Notes under the pieces: model-generated
What the model saw: the letters and a program-made list of their open reading frames with translations, nothing else
Databases searched by the model: none
Told to the model about the DNA's origin: nothing
Position numbers and translations under genes: made by a program
Assembly: GCF_043641665.1 (NCBI RefSeq)
Contig: NC_092189.1
Location: forward strand, 7,271,333 to 7,335,332
Origin: Enoplosus armatus
Taxonomy: Eukaryota; Chordata; Actinopteri; Centrarchiformes; Enoplosidae
Reading direction: 5' to 3'
Length of the DNA: 64,000 bases
In this document: positions 1 through 13,828 of the stretch, piece by piece
Position numbering within the stretch: the stretch's first letter is position 1
Layout of the letters: each line of letters opens with the position of its first letter

Positions 1-3000
1 GTTATGTGACTGTAAGTATATGTCAGTGCAAAAGAGCAGCACAGGAAAGAGAGAAAGAAAAAAAAAAGCTGGTGCATGTGCTCATCCAAAATATTTTCAC
101 TTCACATGAGCATGATTGTAATTTCAAGCCTCTCAGGAAGTCATCATGTGGTGCATTGACTGGGGGAAGATAACCGGCCGAGGCGAACATACATATCCCC
201 TTTCTATTCTATCTACCGTTCCAGCCCGCTGCTCCGACAGTGTTTATGTGTGTGTGTTGTGTTGTGTTTGCATGTTTGAGGGGAACAAAACCGGAGGCAA
301 ATATAAAAAAGGAGAGCTTATTGCTGAGAATGTTTTATGCATCGCACATAATGACACGGTGTCATATCTCTCCCCCCTAGTGGATACCTGCTGTCACATC
401 TTCAGCGAGTGTACACACAGATATCTGCCGTCCCCACAGCAAAGCCAGCTAAACCAGGTGCCCTTGCTCCCAAAGATAAACCCCTAAAGCCTGAATGACA
501 AGTTGAGCACTTTGAGGCCACACACTCACAAACAGGCGCACACACAAATACTCTCCCTTTCTACTTGTCTTTTCTCTCTCTCTCTCCATCTATTTATCAA
601 TCTATGACTCCTTTTTTGTCTCGCTGGGTCACTTCTGAGTCTTTTAATGCAGCAGAAGCACAGATGTCATCCTGTCACAATTTTTGTCATATTCATAACT
701 AACAGCTGGTATTTTCCCCTCACATGTAAATGACTGGGATAATCCTAAACAACAGAAAAACATGAATGCCAACAGGAACATCAAAGTTTCCTCAAAACTA
801 TTAGACTTTTCTTTTGCAGCAAGGATATGAGATTGTCCCTTGGTCTCTGAGGGGTGTAGTGAAATAGGAGGAGGCGGTGCTTAGAGCTAAGAAAATACAC
901 AGTTGATAGACTACTGGGAGAGATAGCGGAGTAATAGCAGAGGAGAGATAGCCAGGTCTTGTATGTATTATCAGGGGAGAGTTTAAATTGCGTTAAAAGG
1001 ACATGAGCCTCTGGATGACTTGTGTGTAGTTGAGTGATTGTATTGATTATTACACAGGATTATGTATGGGACTACCCTTTCTGGTATTTTACCTGGGTGA
1101 GCTATACAAACTAATGTAAACACTTGGCTCATAGGCTGCATACCATATTGCAATTTTGTGGACCTACTACATACTGCATGTCGGTAATATCCCAATGAAG
1201 TCTGGCATATGCTGCCATGATTATTGTCATTCAACATAATCAAATCCATCTTACATTATGTTCTGTGCAGGAAAATATTTGTCGTTTGGATGAGAGAGAG
1301 AAGAAGGTATGACATAACATATACCGGCAAGGCTACAGACATTTTGTTGAAAAATACCCTGTGATTCAGTGGTGTCAACAACAAATGTTTGTTTTAACAC
1401 CAATAGTAGCCCGAGTTAGAAAATAAACATTTGGCTCCCAGATGTAGAAAACAAGCAAACAGCAGTTGGTTGATGAGATCCCCATAGGAGTCAAATAAAA
1501 CTCCAAACAAGAGCCACCCTTACTTTACGCAGGAGTGACAGGGCCATCACATGATCAAGTTAACCCTCTGCCTGTGATTGAGTGGACACGCACATGGACA
1601 CAGCGCGCCTTGCTGCATTGTTGCCGGCTTTACCCCGCCAATCGGAAACACACATGACGATGCTCTTCTGACATCTTTACCCTGGTGGTTTCACAACTAT
1701 TCGCACATCCATTCATGTGAGTTTGATGACTCTGTTACACGAGTCCCATGTGACCCCAACGACTCTCATGTATTATCAAGGTGCAAATCACCCACATAGT
1801 TTAAATGATCCTCCACCAGTCAATGGACATCGCTTCTTGACTGACACATCTTTTCAGCCCAGACTTTACACCTAATCCAACTTTTTCTCTCCCAATCCCG
1901 ATACCTCAACTCAGGGCACCCTCCAGTACCAGTGCCCTCTTTTTTCACAAATTTAAAGTCTGTATATCTCACTGCGAGGGCCTCATTGGAATACCAGAAT
2001 GAATGTAACTGGAGGCACTGAATTTTATATTGACACTGACAAAGAAACTGCATTTAATATGCTTCTCTCTTGTCATGGCTGATATCCATTCCACTTAATA
2101 TGGTCAGTATTGGCGTCAATACCAATTTGGCGTATTGCATTGGCGCATGCCGAATCATTTTCTTCTCAACAGTCACGAGGTAACTTGTCACGCCTTACAC
2201 GTTGCCAAGAAATTACCCACAATGCATGCCGATCGTCTTAGTGTGAAAAATATTTAAGGTCTCCCTGCTCCCATGATCAATCTTTCAAATGTCATGCAAA
2301 TCCATTCATTACTTTTTGAGATATTGAGACACTATTAGGGATGAGGTTAGCATTATTATAACACTCAAAACTGAGGGAAAACTTCATTATGATACCTAAG
2401 ATCATGTGTGTAAGTGTGTGTGTGTGTGTATGTGAGCCAGCGTGGTGGAGAAGACAAGGGGATGTAGGAGACCTGAGGGGAAGGAGAGGTGACCCATGCT
2501 GTGGGTCAAGCATGGACTCGCACCCCGTAGCATTGGCTAGAGAAAACACTACTAATCTGATCAGAGTAGGTCAGGTCAAATATATGTGCACACTCTCAGT
2601 CACACTCACAGGCAAGTACACTTCAACAGTCACATGCACACACACATAAGCCCACACACAGCTTACTCATGGCTTTGGCAAAAAGGTGCACAGGCTGCTC
2701 GCAGAACTGTCAAAATGACATATTCAAAGGAATGAAAGAGAGGGAGAGTTGGGGGGGGGGGGGTTATCAACGGATCATTTGGAAACATCTGGGTCCACAA
2801 TCAGTATCTCCCTCCCACTCATTAACTTCCCCTGCATGCTCATTTTTTCCCTCTCCATCCTGTCCTTTCCACCAACAAATCTCTCCTCTGATCTCCACCA
2901 CTTCACCTTCCTCCTTCCCTCTTCTTCTTCTTCTTCTTTTTCTTCTTCAATGCACCAAGAGGCCCATAATTCTCCAGGTTTGGCTCAGATGGAACCATCT

Positions 3001-6000
3001 CAAATGCGGACACAAAAAAATAGGAAGACACAAATAAACACACATGGCTTGATGTAAGGTTGGTTTCTAATGCCATCGTCATGGTAACGCTCCCTCGCTC
3101 CTTTGCTCGCACAAAAAAAAACTAACAGAGCGCATATCCCAGGAATGTGTGTGGATTCTTATATAACTACATAACCCCACGCACGTATGAAAAGAGGCAG
3201 ACAGACAGAAAGACAGACAGATAAATGGGAGTGAGTCAGTGCTAGACCACATAGTGAGAGCATCTGTCATCAACGTTATACCTTTCACTGTGACAAGAAC
3301 AGTATGTACCGCTGTGTTACTTCAGCCTCATTATGAGACACACTCGCGCACATACACCCACACACACACATCAGAAGCTTCTTCAGTGCTTCACTACATA
3401 GTGAGAGGTGGAAATAGCTGTTTAACTAGTTATGGCAACACCACTAGCTCGTGTATCAGCATACTAATTACTCATTTTCTCCTCCCCGAGGGCGCTATAC
3501 ATGGAAATGGTGTTGGGTAAGTGGGGGAGAGGTGGGCTGGAGAAATGGAGAATGGGGTCAGTAGAGGCATCGCTGTAGATATAATGAAGTGACTAGTAAT
3601 TTCTCGAGGCAGAGCAACACAGGGAGGGAAACATGGAGGAAACAAAAGGGGAGATAACGACTTGCGCTGGCCTATTTATATGCAGTGTATGGGTTTAAGT
3701 GTGAAGGAATGAGCAGAGTGCAAGTGTGAAAGCGCATGAGTACATGGCATCCTGTATCAGTCTGTTTGGGAAAGGGAAGGCGCTGCTCTCCACCTCCTCG
3801 GCCACTTGTTTACCTTATGCATGGAGTATTTCATCTGTTGTTTTGTTTTTTCCAGCCTTGGAGCTGCAGTGATACATTTGTATGTGTGATCGGGGTGATG
3901 CATTGCTCTCGCTGGCGCTGAATATACCAACTGCCAGGTGTATGATTTATAGATAGATCAAAAACAGAATGGCAAATGGGTGAACGGGTTCAGAGAGGTT
4001 TGATTAAAGCCTCGTGTTAACAGAGCAGGTGAGTTTCCACCAGGTTGATCCAAAGGGCCAAGGTCAGATGTTTTTATTCAGCACAATTTCAAGGCACACA
4101 GACATCATCAGGCTTTCTTACTGCAGAAGTTAACGAGCCTGTTTGCTGCTGGAGACTGGAACTGCGTTGTAACTCACTCACACCTGCAGATGTTCCACAA
4201 GGGGGAGCTGTTCAGTCACTGTCAGACCAGTTCAATATATAACAACAAATGTCACCTGCAGGAAAGGGAAGTAACAGCAGCAGCACATAAGGCAGATTTA
4301 TAGTTGTGCATTAAGGGGTTTTGGGTCAGGAGTTCTTCTTCAGAAATGTATTCCCAACTTCCCACCGTCGCACTCATCACAAACTGAATGAAAGAATGCA
4401 AACACAGTTCCTGTGGGGAATATAATTACAGCATACATCCGGATCATGCAAAATGCACCTGTAGCAGTGGTGATATCAACAAGAGAAATCCAACACTAAA
4501 CTATAAATCAAAACCAACACCGGGGGTTGATTTCCCTTTCTAAGCTTGTATATAATGCAGATGATCACGTGTCAAAATTGTAGCTGCTAATACTTTCCTT
4601 GCCTATCGATCATCACCATGTACACAGTTCCAAAACTGCCGCTGCTGCATGTCAGCCTCGTGCTCAGATGACATCGGCTGGACCTCATGCTCTGCATGAA
4701 TGGAACTGTGTCCTTGTCACTGTAACAGTCGTCCCTCCCTTTTCGTCTTTTCTCTACCTGTTTGCATGACAGGTGAGAAACTCATACAACATACAACAAG
4801 AGCAGTGCGACTTTTACAGTACAAGCTTAACACACATGAGCACATTTATAATACACATGCTAACAAGCATACATGCACTCATCTGCAGCTCTTGTTTAGG
4901 GAGATTTACAGGAAAGGCACCGATACAACTGAATCTATGACCGTTAAACGTCTTTACAACCAAAGTAACAGCAGTCTTAGATAAGTACAGCAATGTGTTT
5001 TGCATATACAAACCTGGGGCATGTTAAGGCTGTCACTTTTTATTCAGTTACAGTTCAGCAGTTCAATAGGCTGTTCCTCATACTCCAATGGGGAGCATCC
5101 GAACGTCAATTTTACAACATAGTTTCGCATTAGGCTGGATGGGTATTTGAAAAAGTGACAGCTGTACTACCATAGCAAATCTGCATAATTGCAGTTGTAG
5201 AAAAAGCAACATATTATATCCAAATATTGGGATAACGGGATCTGAACTGACAAGCAGCACAATCTCTGTAGCTTTGTTTCAAGCTGCTACGAGGAGGTGA
5301 GGTGAGGAGGTGCAGTAATCGGTGGCCAGTGGCTCACTCACAATTGGCTCCTCCAAATCGTGGTGTTTGTCAACGCTTTCGGGAGGAGCCAATCATCTCC
5401 TCCACTCCAAGACAGAGTATGTCTGTTTGGCACAGCCTGTGGTGCATGAAATCTGACTGTCAGGGTCTGCTGACACACCTGTCTGCAGACACGCACTGAC
5501 GCATTCACACAAACACACACACACACACGCATAGACAAACACACACTGAAGCTGGTAATTGGGCTCATGAAGCCAAAGGACAAGAACAGCAAAATCTCAC
5601 CTCCTGTCTTTGTGTAGTGTGTAAGCGTGCAAGTGGGCACTGGTTTTTTGTGTTGCAGTTCAAATGCCCTGGCATACTCTCACCCTCCTAAAACCAGGCA
5701 ATTTCCTGTGAGGCCATCGGAGTGTGACAGCAGCAGGTGCCTAATGGGCAAAGCTTAGGAAACAGGGCATTACCAAAATCCAGCAAACTCAATTGTATTA
5801 ATCCTCGGGATTAGCAGCTTTAATTCTCAACACGTTTCCAGTTTTAAAAGTTTTATTTCCTCACTGAAAACGGGAGCAGAAACGTGAGGTGAATATTCAA
5901 CTATTTCAAGTGTAGCAGAAGAGTTGTTTAAACTTCAGTCCACGGCCATAATGACACATTTTGATTGAGGTATCCAAAAACAAAAAGGAGGAGTTGAGCT

Positions 6001-6211
6001 GGAGAAATACAATGAGCACAAGTTTAGACTCTAATCAGAGAATCCTGGTTTACCTGTCAGTTTCATGATGAGCGCCGTTCTTGCTAATTAACCCTGCGAT
6101 CAATCCCTTGCTCTTACTAAAGACCCATTATCTTAACCCCACTCTGCACATTGCCCCTAAGACCACTGAAAACTGTCAGTTTTAATCTCCCTCCGTGCCG
6201 CCGTCCTCCCG

Positions 6212-6219
<8 letters not shown>
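1..6219. other. Intergenic, no gene supported
   Basis: No reading frame here has codon composition, splice sites or a recognisable domain that supports a gene. The sequence holds short CA/TG runs (for example near 2407-2430 and 5510-5529), a G run at about 2751-2763 and a TTC/CTT-rich stretch near 2925-2950. Around 5700-6170 the sequence is less repetitive and contains homeodomain-type AT-rich motifs, so it may be a conserved non-coding element; that is inference only. Confidence 0.6.
5799..5813. promoter_or_regulatory. Inverted pair of TAATCC homeodomain-type sites
   Basis: TAATCC and its inverted copy GGATTA are separated by the 3-bp spacer TCG, forming a perfect 15-bp imperfect-centre palindrome. 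TAATCC is the known core for K50 homeodomains (Otx, Gsc, Pitx). Whether it is bound, or which gene it would serve, cannot be seen from sequence; the nearest supported gene is the beta-thymosin about 9 kb downstream. Confidence 0.3.

Positions 6220-6280
<61 letters not shown>
6220..6280. repeat. (CA)n microsatellite
   Basis: Uninterrupted CA dinucleotide tract of about 60 bp, preceded by a TC-rich segment. Expected to be length-polymorphic. Confidence 0.97.
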
Positions 6281-6281
<1 letters not shown>

Positions 6282-9060
6282 CTTTCAAATAAGGAATTTA
6301 GATTACAGTGAACAGTGCTAGCTTCATGATGATGAAGTGTGTGTACTCTGAGGGTGAGCCTTATTGGAATTCATATGATGTTTGTCGACTCCCTTCACAT
6401 AAACAGGTGGCTGTGTGGAGATAACGTACAGCATATTGTGCCGGCGATGATGCACCTGCACATGCACAGACACACACACACATCTGGTGTTGTGGTTTTT
6501 TTTGGGTTTTTTTATCCTAAAGCAGTCAGGGACATTTATTAATCTCTCTATTTCAGAAGAAGAGCACCGAAGCCTTTCAGGTGTATGAGCAGGGATTCCT
6601 GAACAGATGTCACCTCTTATCCACCCAGTGTGGAGCTGCAACAACAAAACAAAAACCAGTTTTGCTTTGTTGCCATTGCTGCAGGAAGGTGCATAATAAA
6701 AAGGCTCCATCTTTCCGCTCCCCATCCTCCCAGATATACTTCCAAGTTTATTATCACGGCTCAATTTCACCAATTTAGATGACTCCGAAGGTCACATGAG
6801 TGAGTTTGGATGTGCCAGACAGAAAAGATGAATGATGACTTTTTTGAAAAGGAGGGAAGAGGAGTGGTGGAGCTAAGCGTGCGCGGCGGTGTGTGTTTTT
6901 GGATTTATTTAAAAACCGAGGCACAGACACACACCTTTATTCGACTCCTCATTGTCAAGGTAACAAGAGCCCGACTGTCACCTTAGTGATCCACAGTTCC
7001 CCTCATCATGAATTGAGGATCAGAACAAAAATGGAAGCACTGAGTATGTGTGTGTTTGTCTTTTTGCTTTTTGTGTGTGTGTAGCCCCATATCTTACTGT
7101 GCAAGTGCTCCTTTTATTTGATCGTAATAAAAGATTTTTTGTGTCTCTTCTGCCGATGTCTTAGCTGCCTTTGCCAACACTACGTCTACATGCTGACCTT
7201 GCCACTTCACATCCGGTGGAAAGCCAACTTCTCTATTGATCTCTCAATTCAAAAGGCTCAGAAACACAAGCTGACAGAGCTGACAAAGCCATTATCATTC
7301 ATCATGGCTAAATCAAGTAGACTGCAGACTGTGCTGGAATGATTTAGGGCACTTGTTAGAGGTGCTTTAAATAAGACTTTTACTTTCTGTCCCATGACAA
7401 AAAGGAGGAAGCCAGTGCTATCAGTGAGTGCTGCAGTACAGTATATGTATAACTGTTGCATCCTCAAATATTTTCCTCCAGATTGTCAGCGTTGGGTCTC
7501 CAATTAGTCTGCTACCTTGGTCTATTTCTGTCCATTAAAGGCCACCAGAGACTGAGACGTGCAGTTTCTTGGTCACCATTAGACATTTGGGCAGTAGGTT
7601 AAAAATAAATAGACGCTCCTTTAACAAATAATCCTGGCTTTGAAAGCCGCTATGACTCACTCAGCCCACACAGCTTTTTATTTGAATGTTACAGTAAACA
7701 CTAATAGCCCTCTTACTGTATAAGGTCACAAAGGACCACATCATCATTGGCTATTGACAGAGGACAGCTCATTGGTACAACAGAGGAGAACAAAATGCAT
7801 CTTCTATTTGATTGTGGAGAAAGAGAAAATGAAATGCTTTTAGCACTGTTATGATAAAGAGAGAGAGCTGCTTTATAGCAACGTGGTGAAAGGATACTCT
7901 TCAAAAATATAACACAAATGTGTCTGTAAAGATGAAATGTAATGTGTTGTGTGATGCTTCAGTTTATTTAGGAATAGCTCTGCTATATACTGTACATTTA
8001 GCTCAATAACGTGTGTGTTTTTAGCCTCATTTTTGAAGAGCATGAGTTCCCTGTTATTTCCTTGACTTCAAAGCACAGGCAGAGCTACTGTCTGCGTCAT
8101 CACAACTGTCAGTCTCGAAAATAACAAGGAATCTGATTGAGTTAGAAGAAGTCGATACTGGTTGCATTCTGGGCATCTTTTTAGGGGGATTGAGAAAATC
8201 CTGATATAGAAGTCCTGCTTTGATTTATACCTCTACTCCCTCCCAATGAGGTGAAATAGGGAGACAAATTAGCGATTATAATTTTACTTATCAAGTGGAC
8301 TAGATGGCTGACGGCTGGAGGGGTGGCAGTCAGTCCCCCAGCATGGCCAGGAGCTGCTTTTCTGCTTTCCTCTTTTCCATTAACTTACTACTACACAGTG
8401 CAGATGTCGCCTGTGTTTTTGTGTTATTAGCTTGTGTTGAAATGGTGTAATTTCAGCTCCCTCTTCTGTTCATTTGCATGTCCTTGTACTTTTGGATTTA
8501 TTATGCATTTGTCAGGACTGTAGATGCCAGAGACCTGGATATACACCATCTATTCAGCTGAAATGACTACACCAAATGTGACACGCATCCCAGGCCTGTA
8601 TAGAGACCAAGATAGGCACCGACATCTACTGATATTCAAAAATGTTCAATATGCAGAGAAGAATTATGAAAATCTGGAAACATTTCAGACTACAAACCCA
8701 AGACATAACCCCTCTAAAAGCCTCTCCTGTCAATGGCCATTAGTACTGCCACTAGAGCAAGACTCAGGATAAACAAAATCACTCAAACAAAATGCTCATC
8801 TGGAAAACTAGACAAATCAAAGAGACATTCAACACAAAACATGACTGTTATCTGGTTCTGACTTGTGAGTACAAACTGGCAGCACATCTTTCTACTCTAT
8901 GAGATCAAAAGCAGAGATAGATGTTGGACAAACACACCGAGCTACCACAGTTTGGCCAAATATATATAAAGACAGACACAAAAATCCAAAGAAACTACAG
9001 AAGGAAGAAGTCACTGTGCAACGGGAGAGATTGAAACTGAAAATGGAGTACAAAATAGAA
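6281..9060. other. Intergenic, nothing recognised
   Basis: No gene, RNA gene or transposon end could be supported. Only short AT-rich and TG-rich stretches are visible. Confidence 0.55.
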
Positions 9061-9063
9061 CTG

Positions 9064-9346
9064 AAAGGATTAGTCGATTAATCGATAAGTTAATGATTGA
9101 TCAATTAATCGTATAAATTAAGTAACATTTGTTTGTTCCAGCTTCTTAATTGTGAGGATCTTCTGCTTTTCTCTTGGACTGCTGATCGGACAAAACAAGA
9201 CATTTGAAGACGCCCCCTTGGGCTTTAGGATATTGTGATATGCATTTTTCTCTATTTCCTGACAATTTAGAGAAAAAAATTGAGAAAATAATTGGCAGAT
9301 TTATCGATAATCGAAAATAATCATTAGTTGCAGCCCTAGCAGAAAC
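9064..9346. repeat. Dispersed teleost repeat, family A, copy 1
   Basis: The left end is dense in ATTAATCGAT-type motifs and the right end carries TTATCGATAATCG followed by TTGCAGCCCTAGC. The interior carries a TTTGAAGACG...TTGGGC block. The same end and interior blocks recur at about 13540-13790 (opposite orientation) and 17495-17775 (same orientation). The partly complementary AT-rich ends suggest a short non-autonomous element; no coding capacity is seen. Exact ends are approximate. Confidence 0.75.
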
Positions 9347-10203
9347 GTTTAAAAATTTCACAAACTTTGATCCAAGTTGATAACAGATATTCATTTGAGC
9401 TGGACTTGCAGCATATTTAGCTGCACTGTGATATGTAACTGTCAGTCATAATGTGGGGGACAGACATTAAGAGCAACCCACTGAAAGTGACAAATAAGAG
9501 TCTTATCAATGTGGACCTGTAACCACTAAAATTAAATTCAGTGTGTTATCTTCCTATCTGCCACTCTCGCTCAGCACGTTTATATATTTTTTCTTTTGTT
9601 CAACTGTTTTTATTGAATAATGTGTTCAGTATTTCCTCTATAATTGCAAGAACGATAGACGATCTGTATTGTGTTAAGTCTTCTTAACTTTATGGACTGA
9701 ATATTAATCGACTTGGACCACATTAATTATTCACATTGAACCGTGAGTTTGGATTGGATATGCAAATTTTGTGAACTGCTCCTTCTACTTTCAAGACTCT
9801 GATGCTTTGTTGAGATAGAGGTAAGAAATCCATACAGGGGTTATAAAGCTGCATTCCTGCAACAACATTTAGTAACCAATTGTTATTTTAATTGCCAGTG
9901 ATGAACAACTTTGCAACACACTCAGTTTTGTATTCCTTACTGCAAGAGATCATTCTTTCTAAACCCTCCCTGCTTTTAGTTTTAACAAATGAGTAAAATT
10001 CGTTTGTGTTGTCACTCATTTGTTCCTTTAATTTACTGATGCATGGATTTAAAGGATTGATGATTTGCTTAATCCAGTCAGGCCTTCAGTTGTGTGTGTG
10101 CTTAATGTACTGCATTTATCCCTGAGAGAAAGTAGACGAAAAGAGGAGAAGAGGGAGGGATGTTGAAAGGGAGAAGATGCATGGAGGATATTTACTTTGA
10201 TGT

Positions 10204-10229
10204 CTTAAGCTTTGTTTGCAAAGCTTAAG
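10204..10229. repeat. Perfect 11-bp inverted repeat, 4-nt loop
   Basis: CTTAAGCTTTG is followed by a 4-nt loop and its exact reverse complement. It would form a short cruciform or RNA hairpin. There is no T run after it and no adjacent gene, so no function is assigned. Confidence 0.85.
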
Positions 10230-10268
10230 CTCACCCTAAAAGTATAGATGTTTCAGGAAGAATAATGC

Positions 10269-10271
<3 letters not shown>

Positions 10272-10305
<34 letters not shown>
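10272..10305. repeat. (AC)n microsatellite
   Basis: Pure AC dinucleotide tract of about 34 bp, continuing into a degenerate CA-rich stretch. Confidence 0.95.
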
Positions 10306-10311
<6 letters not shown>

Positions 10312-11194
10312 ACAAACACGACTAACAACACCATGAACACACAGGCTGACTATGATGGGCATCAAACCCAGACATTGCCGTTACTCCCCGATATCTGATA
10401 GGGTGCATTACAAACGTGTTTTGAGTTTATAGCAGCGTTTTAATCTTCCATCTATCTCTTGGTTCTTCATCCCTCATCTCTGGCTCCATCTCCTCTCCTC
10501 TCCGCTGTTTTCCTTCGTCTCTGTCGCTGTCCTCCAGCTGGCTCGGTGAGATAACTCCTCCGCACTGAGACACTCTCGGCCCATTGTCCGGGTGATGGAA
10601 CGCAGGGCACCAATCAAACGCTGCATCATTAGCGGTGGAGATCATGAGCCGAGGCAGTGCGTTTATCTGGACCTACCGATCCTGCATCCTGTCTTCACCA
10701 ATCATTCGCATCCCACAAACTCTCCTGGAACACACTCCACTCTGGCGTGTCTGCACAATAGCTCTATTTGGTTTAACACCTAAATCCTCTTTGAATGTGG
10801 AGTAATCAGATTAGTTTGAGAGATAACTCAGCACTCTTACAAAGTGACAAAGTAAAAAGAATATTTTTGTAAGGCCTCTGCATATCTGAGTTAGAGTGCC
10901 ATCATTCTGTTGGTTTAAGGCTGATAAAAACCACCTGGCAGGATTTAATTTATGTGAATGTGGCAGGTAATTACTCTTCATTCATTGCCAACACTTAAAC
11001 TCATCTTACATCAACTTGGATGATGAAAAGTAACTTAATGTGTTTGCAGGTGTGCATACAAGTATTCATATCTATCCCTGTTCATGTTAAATATGATTTA
11101 GTGAGTACAGCCACTACTTCACCCAAGCTTCAGAGAACACAATAAAACAAGACCATGAGTCTACAGCCCTGCTAGCAGCTCTGTGAGTCTGTAC

Positions 11195-11640
11195 TTAGGC
11201 ACAGTGGTGCTTTAGCTTAATGTTAATGGCAATATGATTACTATGATAATGTTAACATACTGAAACATAGCAGGTATAATGTTTTCCATGTTCACCATCA
11301 TAGTGTGTTAGCATGCTAACATTTAATGTTAAGTACAGCTGAGGCTAATGATAATGCCATTAGCTTTGCAACAAGTATTTAATCATAAACCAAAGTATTG
11401 GCGCTAGATGGAAAGTTAAGGAATCACCCAAATTATTACAATTAATCATGTGAACCTCATGGTGATGCTAGAGGAAACTTTATGGGATCGCCAAAATCAC
11501 TAGGATTCATCCTCTGGGCACCATAAGTACCTGGTACAAAATGTTATGGCAATCCACCCAGTAGTTGTTGAGATTTTTCAATCCAGACCAAAGTGGTGGA
11601 TCGACTGACCAACCGACATTGCCATCCATAAAGCCATATT
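11195..11640 (+). repeat. Dispersed teleost repeat, family B, copy 1
   Basis: Characteristic blocks are GTTAGCATGCTAACATT, GTACAGCTGAGGCTAATG, GGCGCTAGATGGAAAG and TGGCAATCCACCCAGTAGTTG. A related copy in the opposite orientation lies at about 40800-41110. The element is non-coding; its TE class cannot be assigned from sequence alone. Confidence 0.75.
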
Positions 11641-13535
11641 GCTAAAAACAAGAGGGGGGAAAGTGTGAAGAGTATAACATCAAAAAGAGGATAATATTCG
11701 ATTGTTCACTTGTAAGTGACCAGTCTCTAAACAGTCTCTGTACATTACAAACAGATGATACAGCCTGCTGTCTCTCACTGAATAACCCTGATGTAGACTT
11801 ATTTACTCACCTTCTCATATTGAGGAATTCATTCTATCTTCACTGACCTCTTACCTAAAATTATCACAAACCAACACCTGCTGTAAAAAAAACTGCATGC
11901 TCATTTGCCATATTCATGACAGCAAATGGTTCCTTTTCTTGAAGCTTCACTGCTGAACTGACAATCCTTTCTGGAACCTCCTTTTCCCACTCCATTTGAA
12001 TCGTCTCCTGTTGTCTCTTAGTGTCATGCTGAGCCACTGAGCTAACTGGCTTGAAACTCTACTTGCTATTAACACACAAGTATGTGTGGAAAAGTGTGAA
12101 GAGTTTTTTTTAATCACATTAGTGACATTAGGTTTCAAGCTGTTATGTTGGTGTGCTGAGGGATGAGTGCACCCTGGTGGTCCCTCATACACTATTCAGC
12201 TCAGTGCCTGAAACCAGTTTAAATAGTCCTGTGCTGCCATCCTGTGTTTACACTATATGTGAGCAGGATTATTTACTGTCCACTCAAAGTCTTCCTATAT
12301 ATTTTGAATATTGTTGAATAAAGCAGAGTAAGACATAATAACAAGAATAATTATCTATCCATCTTCAGAAACATCTTAAACTGCACGGGGCTGCCATCTT
12401 ATGGCCATTACTATACATAAGTGTATGTTCATAACTGACACGATCATTCATTTAGACATTGACAAGCGGCACGGAGGCGGACTTGATCCCAGAAAAGGTT
12501 TACTGGTCTATTACCATCCACCAACAAGCAGTGGTCCTCTCTGACTGTTCTGACAGGTTGTTTGGCTGCAAAGTCTGACCTTTGTCAGTGTGCATCTTGT
12601 CTCCAAGCTTCAAATATGATAACATTTCAAACAGAAAGGTTAATAGGAGGGCTGGGGCAAATTTAGAGAAGGTCAATTTCCGCACAATTTCACGAAGACA
12701 CAAACGTTCTCAATAGAAACGTAAGTCTGAAAGGCTGAATCAGTAAGTGAATTGAAGAGCACTGGATTATAATTAGCTCCATATGGCATTCACATAGGTT
12801 AGTCTTGATTATTAGGTATTGTGTGAGGTATTCATCAAGCCTCATGTCAAGTGAAAGTGTAACAAGTTATGTTATTATTAATTTAGTTAAAATGTGGAAA
12901 GATTAAATGCACAGTGGCACTTAAATGAAGCAGTTCCAGACTGCAGCCAGCAGGTGATGTTGCAGCCTCCTTAAAGAGCACTCAGAAGTATTCATGTCCT
13001 CATTGAGAATCCAGTAAAACCCAAAGTCATCCAGTATTATGATGTCACACATTAACGCAGCACTTTACCAGAACCTAACATGCACCCGCCTTGCTCGCCT
13101 CATTGTATCATTTCAAAGGTTGAGGTCATGTTGACTCATCATCACTATGCTATTCTGAGATGAGCCGTCTGCTCCGAGGGAAATGTCCTCAGCGGCTGCA
13201 TCAGCTGGCTGTAACTGTACCTCTGGGAGGATTAAAGAGGAAAGACCAGCAGGTTTCATGATGTCAGCAAAGGGCCATAAGCTCTACACAGCGAGGCTTT
13301 ATTAGAACCTGATGTAATCAAGAGCTGCTTGATCACTCGCAAAATAAAGGATGTGACAAATAATGTTAAAACAATGCTTGCAGCTCTGATGCAGACCATA
13401 ACTGGCTAAAAAATGTGGTAAAATAAATTGTAATTTGGTAGTGAGAAAACGTTAACGTATATAAGAAATATAATGACAAATATCACTAGTAATTATTTTC
13501 ATTATCATTTAATGTGCTGATATTTTCTTGATTAT
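11641..13535. other. Intergenic, nothing recognised
   Basis: Ordinary AT-rich sequence. Short open frames on both strands lack domain content or splice context. Confidence 0.55.
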
Positions 13536-13539
13536 CTTA

Positions 13540-13790
13540 TTATTGATTAGTCTAGAAAACGTCAGAAAACGTAAAAAAAAAAGACTCAATTTCCTTAAGG
13601 TGGCGTCTTCAAATTCCTTGTTTTGTCTGACAACAGTGTAAAATTCAAATATACAGTTTACTATCATTCAGCAAATATTTACATTTGAAAAGTTACTTGC
13701 TTTAACGATTAATTGATTATCAAAATAGTTGCTTTTTTTGTTGATCAAATAATAGATAAAATCGACTAATCGTTTCAGCTCTAATAGCGT
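13540..13790. repeat. Dispersed teleost repeat, family A, copy 2 (inverted)
   Basis: The interior GGTGGCGTCTTCAAATTCC and TTGTTTTGTCTGACAACAG blocks are reverse complements of blocks in the 9.1-9.3 kb copy. The right end is ATCGACTAATCG followed by TTTCAGCTCTAATAG. The copy is diverged and contains an A-run insertion. Confidence 0.7.
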
Positions 13791-13828
13791 AGGCTCAGCC
13801 ATGTAGTCATGGATGATCTGGTTCTTGT

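Larger units (their letters stand above)
9347..11190. other. Intergenic with microsatellite and short hairpin
   Basis: No gene supported. A perfect 11-bp inverted repeat lies at 10204-10229 and a CA tract at 10272-10305. A minus-strand open frame at 10427-10645 was considered and rejected. Confidence 0.55.

Noticed and set aside
10427..10645. Minus-strand frame rich in Glu/Arg/Asp
   Set aside because: Composition follows from a TC-rich plus strand; no splice partners and no recognisable domain.
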